A DNA stretch of 13,521 bases, from positions 1 through 13,521 of the forward strand of contig JALWEA010000191.1 in assembly GCA_027039465.1 (NCBI GenBank). The letters are read 5' to 3'. Below, piece after piece: positions 1-6,797 of this stretch. A model generated the notes under the pieces. It made no database searches. It saw only the letters and a list, made by a program, of their open reading frames with translations, and had not been told where the DNA came from. This DNA comes from Calditrichia bacterium. GTDB lineage: Bacteria; Calditrichota; Calditrichia; Calditrichales; Calditrichaceae. Position 1 is the first letter of the stretch, and each line of letters begins with the position of its first letter. The position numbers were made by a program, and so were the translations under genes.

Positions 1-46
1 CCCCGCTCAGTCGAAGAAGAGAGGGGGAACGAGGGGGTGAGTTAAA
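1..46. repeat. Purine-rich dispersed repeat, copy 1
   Basis: This is the first of two near-identical units. Positions 11-46 match 304-339 over 36 bp with one difference (C30 versus T323). The leading CCCC at 1-4 also matches 294-297, while bases 5-10 differ. Inside the unit a G-run segment, GAGGGGG, occurs twice with a 10-base period. The unit starts at the window edge and may be cut there. It encodes no protein. Units of this kind between genes are typical of dispersed intergenic repeats; that class is inference, since only two copies are visible here. Confidence 0.75.
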
Positions 47-83
47 ATCGAAAATTAATTTCACAAAGGCTTTGGTATTTCAA

Positions 84-173
84 TTGTCCCTTCGGGACAA
101 ACATTTTGCTTTGTAATGCCTGCCCCACATTTGAAAATGTGGGTTATTATCATAATTCCCTATCGGGAATTAT
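84..173. repeat. Cluster of three compact hairpins between the repeat copies
   Basis: Three perfect inverted repeats follow each other closely. The first is TTGTCCC-TTC-GGGACAA (84-100). The second is CCCACATTT-GA-AAATGTGGG (124-143). The third is ATAATTCCC-TATC-GGGAATTAT (152-173). Arms are 7-9 bp and loops are very short, so they would fold stably in either strand or as cruciforms. None is followed by a clear T-run, so they are not ordinary intrinsic terminators. They lie between the two 46-bp repeats and downstream of the minus-strand acetyltransferase gene. Possible identities are a REP-like or miniature mobile element, a structured small RNA, or a 3' end processing/stability element; the sequence does not decide between them. 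Confidence 0.6.
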
Positions 174-293
174 TTTCAAAGAACCCTTGGAAAAAGCCGT
201 GATTTCCGGATTTTCTAAATTATTAAATATTCGATGCTAAATTCTGCTCTCCCGATAATCATTGCTAAATCTTTGTTGAGCACCGGATTACAT

Positions 294-339
294 CCCCTTC
301 TCTTCGAAGAAGAGAGGGGGAATGAGGGGGTGAGTTAAA
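294..339. repeat. Purine-rich dispersed repeat, copy 2
   Basis: This is the second copy of the unit at 1-46, in the same orientation, 293 bp further on. Here the left flank reads CCCCTTCTCTTC before GAAGAAGAGAGGGG, giving an imperfect palindrome centred on TTCGAA. In copy 1 that left arm is eroded. The unit ends about 50 bp from the stop codon of the minus-strand acetyltransferase gene. No coding sequence of useful length crosses it. Confidence 0.75.
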
Positions 340-390
340 CTTCGTAATCTCAAAGGATTCCAATCTATGATGAAAAGAGTCTGACGGAAT

Positions 391-1545
391 TTATTCTTCA
401 ATAAAATTTTTTAATATGGATTCCGTTAAATGGAATTGTTTAGCCAAAGGTTTGAATTTAGTGAATCCCAAATAACGAATAAGCGAAGCCAATGTTTTTC
501 GATAGATGATGAAATCCATTACATAATTTTTGCGATTGGTAAAAGCATGCATCCATTTTTGTTCTTTGCCCGAAAAATCATAAATAAGCAAGTCGTTTTC
601 AAAACAATATTTAACTTCGTGCAAGCGCAATAAAATACCTGGCGAAAATTTGTTAAACGATTCATCATAGGCAATCTTAAATACGTAAAGACCGTGCGGT
701 GTTTTTAAAGATAATGAAGAAGAAATTAATTGGCCGTTTAAAAATAAATTAAAATTTAACAGCTTTAGTCGTTTGGCATTTAATTCTGAAAGTAATTGGT
801 ACATGCGCAAAAGATGCGGGCGATGCAGAATGGATGATTTGTTTCTTCCCTTCCATCCGCTGTTTTCCAAATTAAGGAATTGCTGCAAATTTTGTTCGGA
901 TAGGGGGCTTTCATATACTTGATAATCAATTTCCCCTAAAGCCCCTAACTTTTTTGTTTTGCGTTTAATCTCATGCCGAAAATGTTTTTTACGTGATTTC
1001 CAATACGACTCCCAATCTTGCTCATCCTGAATAATAATGAACGGAACGCTGAGAATGGATTCAATGGAATATGGGATGTTTTTACCGATTAAAATGCGTT
1101 CCAGATCCACATCATCCGCTTTGCGGGCGCTAATACGTCTCAATGCCAAGATATCCCATCCGTGCCGTTCATCATACAAATATTCAATGACATGTTTCAA
1201 GATGGATATCCGATGCTCGAGTTTGCAAATAATACCTATTTTAATCTGATCGCGGCCACCGGAAAAAGTAAACACGTTCAAAGCACTTAAAAAGAATTTG
1301 GTTTGTGTTTTAAATAAAGGAAGGATGGCTACCAATCTTTTATCGATATCATAGAAAAACATGAAAGCCATTTTATTTATTAAGCTTTTGTTGGCCTTTA
1401 GCCATAAATAATGCCATTCAAAAGTCATGGTAGGTAAGTAAAATGGAATGGTGTCTATTAATGCATTCCACTCTTTTTGTTTTGCTTCCAATTCGGAAAT
1501 AGAACTGACGATTTCGAGCGAAAATATCTTTTTCATTGGAACCAT
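391..1545 (-). CDS. FemAB/BioF2-type (CelD/BcsL-like) GNAT acetyltransferase
   Basis: This is a 384-residue cytosolic protein with no signal peptide or membrane segment. It resembles the Acetyltransf_6 (BioF2-like) group of GNAT-fold enzymes, which includes CelD/BcsL-type proteins and is often linked to envelope or exopolysaccharide modification. Family-like segments are a basic helix at about 178-200 (SRKKHFRHEIKRKTKK), LNLENSGWKGR (about 224-234), a core strand and helix at about 286-312 including AYDESFNKFSPG, and the YDFSGKEQKW motif (about 322-331). Length fits the family. The start is uncertain: ATG codons at residues 1 and 4 are only 9 bases apart and neither has a clear Shine-Dalgarno. 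It stands alone on the minus strand, 375 bp downstream of the ACT gene. The acyl donor and substrate cannot be read from the sequence. Confidence 0.72.
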   Translation of the reverse strand: MVPMKKIFSLEIVSSISELEAKQKEWNALIDTIPFYLPTMTFEWHYLWLKANKSLINKMAFMFFYDIDKRLVAILPLFKTQTKFFLSALNVFTFSGGRDQIKIGIICKLEHRISILKHVIEYLYDERHGWDILALRRISARKADDVDLERILIGKNIPYSIESILSVPFIIIQDEQDWESYWKSRKKHFRHEIKRKTKKLGALGEIDYQVYESPLSEQNLQQFLNLENSGWKGRNKSSILHRPHLLRMYQLLSELNAKRLKLLNFNLFLNGQLISSSLSLKTPHGLYVFKIAYDESFNKFSPGILLRLHEVKYCFENDLLIYDFSGKEQKWMHAFTNRKNYVMDFIIYRKTLASLIRYLGFTKFKPLAKQFHLTESILKNFIEE

Positions 1546-1920
1546 TTGCTTTTAGAATTTAAAATATGTTTAATTGTTTTTTAAAGTATCGGTTAATTAG
1601 GAAAGATATTAACATTATTTTTAATGGCATGCCTTTTATTTGTCTTTTAAAAAAGAATTCGCTTAAAAATTTGCTTAAAAAGTATTAATAACACAAATAG
1701 AAGAGAAAAAATTAAAAGTTAATTGGGTATCAATGGGGTTTGATATTTAGGTTAATGCCAAAATAAAATTTCCGTTCAACTAATGAAATCCGGGTTCTGC
1801 GTCCGTGCTGCGCCACCCCCCCCGACCTACCAATTCCGGTTAACGAATATACGATTAACGCCTTAATGTTCAATTCTCAGCTTTTTCACGAAGCCACAAT
1901 CATTGACATCTATTGCTCGA
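1546..1920. other. AT-rich intergenic region with a C8 tract
   Basis: This gap of 375 bases separates the ACT gene from the acetyltransferase, both on the minus strand. It is strongly AT-rich at 1546-1780, where the promoter of the acetyltransferase should lie; I could not assign one. GCTTAAAAA is repeated at 1661-1669 and 1673-1681. A short GC-rich island at about 1790-1830 contains a run of eight C (1816-1823). I see no tRNA, small ORF or convincing terminator for the ACT gene; the GCTT/AAGC pair near 1880 is too short. Confidence 0.5.
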
Positions 1921-2388
1921 TTAAGGAAGCTCAAACACATTCATCAACGCCTTTAATGCCTTATCATGTTCGCGAATATCGATAATGGCCGAAATCGTGG
2001 AAATACTGCTGGAGAGACCTAAAATGTTGACCCCCACTTCACCCAACGCCTGACAAAAATAAGCGGCAATCGCCGGTTTTTCACGAAAGTGCGGTCCGTA
2101 AACCCCTAAAATGCAAACGTATTCGCATTTGCGTATTTTTTGAGAATGTTCTTCCACATTTTTCTTGATGATTTCATCAACCTTAGGAGCCGCTTCGGAA
2201 TCGACGCAAAAAATCATCGTTGCCGAATCGTTTTTACAACCGCCTTCGGTGATGTATTCTATGTTAATGTTCTCTTTGGCTAAAAGCGTTAAAACCTCGG
2301 CCGCCGAGCCTGGGCGGTCTTTTAATGAAGTAATGCCGTACATGGTCAAGTTCTGTTGATCAACAATACCACCGATTTTGATTTTCAT
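1921..2388 (-). CDS. Stand-alone tandem ACT-domain protein (aspartokinase-type regulatory domains)
   Basis: This 155-residue protein consists of two ACT domains and nothing else. ACT 1 is at about 15-75 (MYGITSLKDRPGSAAEV, then the INIEYI strand). ACT 2 is at about 90-152 (VYGPHFREKPAIAAYF, GVNILGLSSS, IDIREHDKALKAL). The pattern closely follows the C-terminal regulatory half of aspartate kinases, including the GPH...P.IAA segment and the final helix, but no amino-acid kinase domain precedes it. ACT pairs bind amino acids such as lysine or threonine, so this is likely a small-molecule sensor or regulatory subunit; the ligand is unknown. An upstream CGGAGAAG at 2393-2400 (minus strand) serves as Shine-Dalgarno. 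It starts 27 bp after the histidine kinase stop, so the two genes are probably cotranscribed. Confidence 0.8.
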   Translation of the reverse strand: MKIKIGGIVDQQNLTMYGITSLKDRPGSAAEVLTLLAKENINIEYITEGGCKNDSATMIFCVDSEAAPKVDEIIKKNVEEHSQKIRKCEYVCILGVYGPHFREKPAIAAYFCQALGEVGVNILGLSSSISTISAIIDIREHDKALKALMNVFELP

Positions 2389-2415
2389 GGTGCTTCTCCG
2401 TTCTATTCTTAAAAT

Positions 2416-3765
2416 TTATTTGTTAATGGGAAATGACAAAATAAACGTGGTACCCTTGTTTAGCTCGGATTGAACTTCAATGGTACCCTGATAGCTTTCA
2501 ACAATTTGTTTGACCAAACTTAAACCCAAACCGCTTCCGAAATTTACAAACTCGCGCGCATTTTTTGAACGATAGAACTCATCAAAAATTTTCGCTAAAT
2601 CCTCTTTGGGTATGCCGATGCCCGTGTCTTGAATTGTAATAATGATTTTATCGTTGCTTCTTTTTGCATTAATTCGGATTTTACCGCCTTCGGGGGTGTA
2701 ACGCACAGCGTTGTTAATCAAATTGCGCAAAACTTTTTCCAGATCGCTTTTAACCATTTTAAGCGAAACCGCATTCAAATTGTTTTCAAATTCAATTTTT
2801 ATCTTTTTGGCTTTGGCCAAAACTCCTTCCTGAGTAACCACTTCCTCTAAAATTCGGCCGGGCAAAATGGATTCCACTTTGGAGACATCAATAAACTCTC
2901 TTGATTTCGAAAGCTCCAATAAATCTTTAATAATGGTAAGCATTTGTTCGGCGCGCGCGGAAGAGCGTTTTAATAAATTAAGGGCAACCGGATCCATCTT
3001 GTTACCGAATGAGGCTAACACCGTATCAATCGATGTTTTAATGGCCACAATGGGTGATTTCAATTCATGGGAAGCAAAACGGAAAAAATTTAATTTTTGC
3101 TCGGTTACACTGCGCAATTTGCGGTTCTGTTCATCGATCACGCGTTTACTTTGGCGATAAATTTGCATAAAAGTCAAACAGATGTAAGTGGTAACATAAA
3201 CCGTGATGGCAAAAATAGCCAGTGTTAACTCAATGGCGGTTTTATTAACATACAAATTGGTGTTGAATAAAGAATAATGGGGTAGGAAGCCCGTGTATTC
3301 CGAATAAATCAATAAAAAAAACAGACCGACCACCAAAGTGGAAAACAAATAAGGCAGCCGTTTGGGGAAAACGATACTGCTTAAAACCACGTGAAATAAA
3401 TAGAAAAAATAAATGGGATTTTCAATGCCGCCTGAAAAATGTAAAAGTAACGAAAGGAAGAACAAGTCAACAATAATGTGTATGCTTAACAGGGAAAGCT
3501 CCGCTACAAATGAAAATTTGCGAACGGAAAGCTGAACAATGAAATAAATCAAATTGATTAGCAACAAAATTAATAAGGTAAACCAAATTTTATGATACGG
3601 AATATTAAAATCAAAGAAAAAGCGGGCCGTAAGCGTGGCCAAAAAATATCCCCCGATAGCCAGCCAGCGCAGTCTAACCGACCACCCGAGTCTGTCTTGC
3701 AATATACCCACATCCAAAAAAGGGAAATATTCAACGACCGACAAAAAACGTGATTTTTCGTTCAT
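2416..3765 (-). CDS. Membrane-bound sensor histidine kinase (six TM, HisKA-HATPase_c)
   Basis: This is a 449-residue two-component sensor. Residues about 31-202 hold six hydrophobic segments (near 34-52, 58-80, 86-110, 116-133, 138-156 and 176-202) joined by short loops, so sensing is probably within the membrane rather than by a large extracellular domain. A short linker leads to the HisKA domain with phospho-acceptor H233 in SHELKSP. The HATPase domain shows the N box (LINNAVRYTPEGG, N352), G1 (DTGIGIP, D380), F box (FDEFYRS) and G2 (GSGLGLSLVK). All catalytic residues are present. No receiver domain is fused, and the next gene encodes an ACT protein rather than a regulator, so the partner is unknown. 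The ATG at 3765 has only a poor Shine-Dalgarno; a TTG start at residue 8 is possible. Confidence 0.9.
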   Translation of the reverse strand: MNEKSRFLSVVEYFPFLDVGILQDRLGWSVRLRWLAIGGYFLATLTARFFFDFNIPYHKIWFTLLILLLINLIYFIVQLSVRKFSFVAELSLLSIHIIVDLFFLSLLLHFSGGIENPIYFFYLFHVVLSSIVFPKRLPYLFSTLVVGLFFLLIYSEYTGFLPHYSLFNTNLYVNKTAIELTLAIFAITVYVTTYICLTFMQIYRQSKRVIDEQNRKLRSVTEQKLNFFRFASHELKSPIVAIKTSIDTVLASFGNKMDPVALNLLKRSSARAEQMLTIIKDLLELSKSREFIDVSKVESILPGRILEEVVTQEGVLAKAKKIKIEFENNLNAVSLKMVKSDLEKVLRNLINNAVRYTPEGGKIRINAKRSNDKIIITIQDTGIGIPKEDLAKIFDEFYRSKNAREFVNFGSGLGLSLVKQIVESYQGTIEVQSELNKGTTFILSFPINK

Positions 3766-4071
3766 GCCTTGGAAGCATCCATGGTTAAATTTTTCACGAG
3801 CCTAACTATTTAACACCGCAATGTAATAAATTCTTCAGGTTGCGATTTCATTTTAAAGGAAAGCAGAAAGAAATCGCAATCTTCGGAATCAGCCAATGCC
3901 CTTTGTTCTAACGTAAAGTTTAAAGTTCGCTATAATATATGAAATTTTTCTACATAAGATAAATTTTTTCAAAGAAAAATGGATAAGTTATTGCCGTTAA
4001 AATAAGCATGGATTTTGTCGGGTCACTTAAGGCTTTTATTACGAGGAAAATTAAATTAAAAATTATGAGAA
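3766..4071. other. Intergenic region upstream of the histidine kinase, with a 10-bp inverted repeat
   Basis: These 306 bases separate the Ser/Thr kinase stop from the histidine kinase start, both on the minus strand. The clear structure is a perfect inverted repeat, TTGCGATTTC (3840-3849) and GAAATCGCAA (3870-3879), with a 20-base spacer, about 75-115 bp upstream of the kinase start. Neither strand has a T-run after it, so it is not an intrinsic terminator. It could be an operator or a leader hairpin. An AT-rich TATATTATA on the minus strand (near 3932-3942) could be a -10 element, but no good -35 accompanies it. I find no terminator for the Ser/Thr kinase gene. Confidence 0.5.
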
Positions 4072-6408
4072 TTAACGGTTCTTCCGCAACCGAAATTTTA
4101 AAACAAGATTCTTATCGGGTAAAACCATCACTTCACGATCTCCGTCAACAACCGTAAATCCCTCTTTGCGTACGGAAATTCGGTGCCTGCCGATGGTCAG
4201 CTTAACGACGCCTGGTGTGTATTGATCCACTGGATTACCATCAACAATAATTTGAGCGTATTGCGGTTTGGCGGAAGTATCGAAAGCTAAAATTCGGATA
4301 GTTTTCCGCTTTTTAAAGTTGTAAATAAGGGATAGTGTGGAGTCGGGCTTCAAATTAACGGTTTGTTCACACTGCCCGAGAACCGGATGTGTTACTTTGA
4401 TCGAATGTTTCCCGACAGGCAAGACAAAAGTTTCGCGAATGTTGCTTTCTTTCTTTTTAAGTTGGCCGTCAATGTAAATATTGCCCCAGGGTAAAACCAA
4501 AATTTGCAGTTTGCTTTTCCTTGGAACGAGATTAAAAGAAAGACGCTGCGGCGCATTGGCTTTTAAAGTAACGCTTTTTTGTTGAGATGCAAAGCCCGCT
4601 TTATTTACGGAAACCACATGTAACCCCGGTGGTAGAGCCAAAGTTTTGTTTTTGCCCGTAAATCGAATATTGTTGCCGTCCACCGTTACGTGTGGAGAAT
4701 TTACATTCGTCGTGACAGTCAGTTTGACGGGTTTGGGTAATAATATATAATTAAAATGATGTTTGCCTTTGGCCGTTACAAAAACGGTATCGATAAGCGT
4801 TTGAAAACCGGATTTTTTAAGGCGGACGATTAGGCTTTGTTCCTCTTTAAACCTGCCCGTAAGGGGTGTTTTCCCAAGGCGTTTACTGTTGATAAAAACA
4901 TCGGCGCCTTTCGGTTGGGAAGAAAAGGATAATTTAAGAATTTTTACGGCGGCCGGTTTTATGGAAGGGGTTGACACGTTTTCTTGTGCCATCTTTGTTG
5001 CCTCTGTCGGCATTTTGATTACGGTGGCCTTTGCCGTTTTAAGTTTTAAGCGGAATGCCAAATTTTGTCCGTTTTTAACGAGAAAGGAAGTATCGGCGGG
5101 AAGAAAACCGCTCTTTTGAATGCTAACATGCAAAGAGCCGGCAGCTACCTTTAAATTTGTTATTGGCGTTTTCCCTTGAATACGGCCGTTAATAAAGACA
5201 TTCGCTTGCTCGGGTTGAGAGTCAATATTCAAAGAAGCTTCAGACTTGGCATTCCCAAAAGCCAAAAAATAATACAGAATGAAAGCAATAATGGCTACCG
5301 GGAAAAGAGACAACCACCAATAGCGTTTGCCGCGTTGCCACAAAGATTCTGCGGGAGCTTGCGGGGGAGCCGGTGGCGTTTCTTTGGCGGATGTTTCCGA
5401 TAATGCTTCTTTTGGGCCGTTATTAATCGGAGGCACATTTTTAACGGGGATATCAAGTTCGGAAGCCGCCTCCGAAAAGTCTTCCTGAATATTAAACGGA
5501 TAATCGGTGTAATTGATTTCTTTTTCAATGTCGGAATCGTATTTGATTTCCTGATCCAATTTGCCTTTTAGCTTATCTTGCAAACGTTCCATTTCCTGAA
5601 TCATTTCCACCGCCGACTGAAAACGGTCATCCGGATTTTTGGCAATGGCTTTCATGACCAAATCGTCGATTTCCGGTGGTAAATACGGATTAAAGGTAGA
5701 TGGCTTCGGGAACTGGCGTCGAACAATGGCTTCACGAATATCGAAATCGGTTTGATGCGGATCAAAGGGAATGCGGCCGGTGATCATCTGGTAGATGGTA
5801 ATGCCCAAAGAATATATATCCGTGCGATGATCCGTTTCTTTTAAACTGCGAATCTGCTCGGGCGACATGTAATACAACGTACCGCCAACGGCCGAATGCT
5901 GCGTGTGCACCAATGTATTGGCTTGAATTTTAGCCAAACCGAAATCCGTGACTTTTACGGTATTGTCTTTGGTGATTAAGATGTTACTCGGTTTAATATC
6001 GCGATGGATAATACTTGCCGAATGGGCATGTTGTAAAGCGGACAGAATTTGCAGGGTAATATCAAATGCTTCGCTCAACCGTAAAGGATGTTTGTCTTTC
6101 AAACGCTGTTGTAAAGTTTCCCCCTCGATGTATTCCATTACGATAAACCACTGTCCCTGATCTTCCAGCAAATCAAGAATGCGTACGATGTGCGGATTTT
6201 CCAGCCGGGCTAAGGCCAACGCCTCGGTCTTAAATCGATTGAGCAGCTTTTCGTTTAATGCCAAACCGGGCGCGATCATTTTAATGGCCACGATTTTATT
6301 CAAATGAGTATTCAAAGCTTTGAATACCAAGCCCATGCCGCCGTGACCCAAGGGCTCCAAAATCCGAAAATGGCGAAAGACTTTACCGATGAAACGTTTA
6401 CTTTCCAT
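4072..6408 (-). CDS. Membrane Ser/Thr protein kinase with five extracytoplasmic PEGA-like repeats
   Basis: This is a 778-residue Hanks-type (PknB-like) kinase. The kinase domain spans about 12-275 with the glycine loop LGHGGMG (20-26), ATP lysine K43, helix-C E62, HRD catalytic loop H135-R136-D137 with K139 and N142, DFG at 155-157 and SPE at 182-184, so it should be active. A basic, then Pro/Ala-rich linker (about 280-358) leads to one membrane helix at about 363-384. Outside follow five beta-rich PEGA-like repeats at roughly 391-455, 490-557, 561-628, 632-698 and 703-775. The first two are the most typical (VFING...GKTP...V...KSGF), with a Thr/Ser/Pro linker between them. PEGA repeats are thought to bind carbohydrate or proteins at the surface, which would make this a signal-transducing kinase. 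No cognate phosphatase or substrate is adjacent. Confidence 0.92.
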   Translation of the reverse strand: MESKRFIGKVFRHFRILEPLGHGGMGLVFKALNTHLNKIVAIKMIAPGLALNEKLLNRFKTEALALARLENPHIVRILDLLEDQGQWFIVMEYIEGETLQQRLKDKHPLRLSEAFDITLQILSALQHAHSASIIHRDIKPSNILITKDNTVKVTDFGLAKIQANTLVHTQHSAVGGTLYYMSPEQIRSLKETDHRTDIYSLGITIYQMITGRIPFDPHQTDFDIREAIVRRQFPKPSTFNPYLPPEIDDLVMKAIAKNPDDRFQSAVEMIQEMERLQDKLKGKLDQEIKYDSDIEKEINYTDYPFNIQEDFSEAASELDIPVKNVPPINNGPKEALSETSAKETPPAPPQAPAESLWQRGKRYWWLSLFPVAIIAFILYYFLAFGNAKSEASLNIDSQPEQANVFINGRIQGKTPITNLKVAAGSLHVSIQKSGFLPADTSFLVKNGQNLAFRLKLKTAKATVIKMPTEATKMAQENVSTPSIKPAAVKILKLSFSSQPKGADVFINSKRLGKTPLTGRFKEEQSLIVRLKKSGFQTLIDTVFVTAKGKHHFNYILLPKPVKLTVTTNVNSPHVTVDGNNIRFTGKNKTLALPPGLHVVSVNKAGFASQQKSVTLKANAPQRLSFNLVPRKSKLQILVLPWGNIYIDGQLKKKESNIRETFVLPVGKHSIKVTHPVLGQCEQTVNLKPDSTLSLIYNFKKRKTIRILAFDTSAKPQYAQIIVDGNPVDQYTPGVVKLTIGRHRISVRKEGFTVVDGDREVMVLPDKNLVLKFRLRKNR

Positions 6409-6734
6409 AAACTCTAAGGCTCGTTTCTGGAATCAATTGGCTTTGAATTCGTACCGATTAAAATTTCAGTAGAGAATATCGGGAAGATTTGGCAGAGATG
6501 CAATCGGAAAAAAGCACAAAAAGCGGTGGAAAAATGCTGTTGCTATTTTCTTTACGATTATGGAATTGTCTAAATTCCGTAGCATTTCCTATTAATTACT
6601 CAGCCAAATTCACTAAGTTTGCGATAAATTTGCAAATAAAATAAGAAAAAATTAATTTAAATAATATGTAAAGATATTTCACACCAAAGACATAATTTAA
6701 GATAAATACACATAAAAAACGGGTATAAAAAAAT
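6409..6734. other. Divergent intergenic region between the Ser/Thr kinase and the phosphatase
   Basis: This region lies between divergent genes and must hold the minus-strand kinase promoter, which I could not identify. It becomes very AT-rich after about 6590. Two small dyads lie upstream of the plus-strand sigma-54-type promoter. One is GGAATT-GTCTA-AATTCC (6562-6578). The other is TTTGC-N9-GCAAA (6618-6636), centred about 134 bp before the predicted transcription start. Sigma-54 activators usually bind about 80-150 bp upstream, so the second dyad is a reasonable candidate, but short dyads in AT-rich DNA are common by chance. I find no ORF or RNA gene. Confidence 0.4.
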
Positions 6735-6750
6735 TGGCACATAGATTGCT
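6734..6750 (+). promoter_or_regulatory. Sigma-54 (RpoN) -24/-12 promoter for the secreted phosphatase
   Basis: The sequence TTGGCAC-N5-TTGCT fits the RpoN consensus. The invariant GG (6736-6737) and GC (6748-6749) are separated by exactly 10 bases. The predicted transcription start is near 6761, giving a 5' leader of about 37 bases before the ATG at 6798. Transcription from this class needs an AAA+ enhancer-binding activator, and none is encoded in the window. The promoter lies inside an imperfect inverted repeat (6735-6773). Confidence 0.8.
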
Positions 6751-6773
6751 TTCAAGTAAAAGCAACAGTGCCA
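6735..6773. repeat. Two-part inverted repeat enclosing the sigma-54 promoter
   Basis: TGGCAC (6735-6740) and TTGCTTT (6746-6752) are mirrored by AAAGCAA (6759-6765) and GTGCCA (6768-6773). The inner arms are 7 bp with a 6-base loop. The outer arms are 6 bp, with spacers of 5 bases on the left and 2 on the right. Transcription should start inside the right arm, so the messenger would not contain the left arm and could not form this hairpin. If functional, the symmetry would act on DNA, for example as a repressor or activator operator covering the promoter. Confidence 0.65.
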
Positions 6774-6797
6774 TATTATAACTTGGGAGGATTTATT

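Noticed and set aside
1..390. CRISPR array at the left edge
   Set aside because: There are only two repeat copies, 293 bp apart, without regular spacers and without cas genes.
1875..1920. Terminator downstream of the ACT gene
   Set aside because: Only a 4-bp GCTT/AAGC pair without a T-run could be found.
3840..3879. Terminator for the Ser/Thr kinase gene
   Set aside because: The stem is good, but neither strand shows a T-run and the loop is 20 bases.
6746..6773. Divergent sigma-54 promoter on the minus strand for the Ser/Thr kinase
   Set aside because: The reverse-strand TGGCAC and TTGC elements are only 2 bases apart instead of 5, so the helical phasing is wrong.
6768..6797. Earlier in-frame GTG start for the phosphatase
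   Set aside because: It lacks a Shine-Dalgarno and lies within the promoter dyad. The ATG at 6798 has GGGAGG upstream and begins a normal signal peptide.
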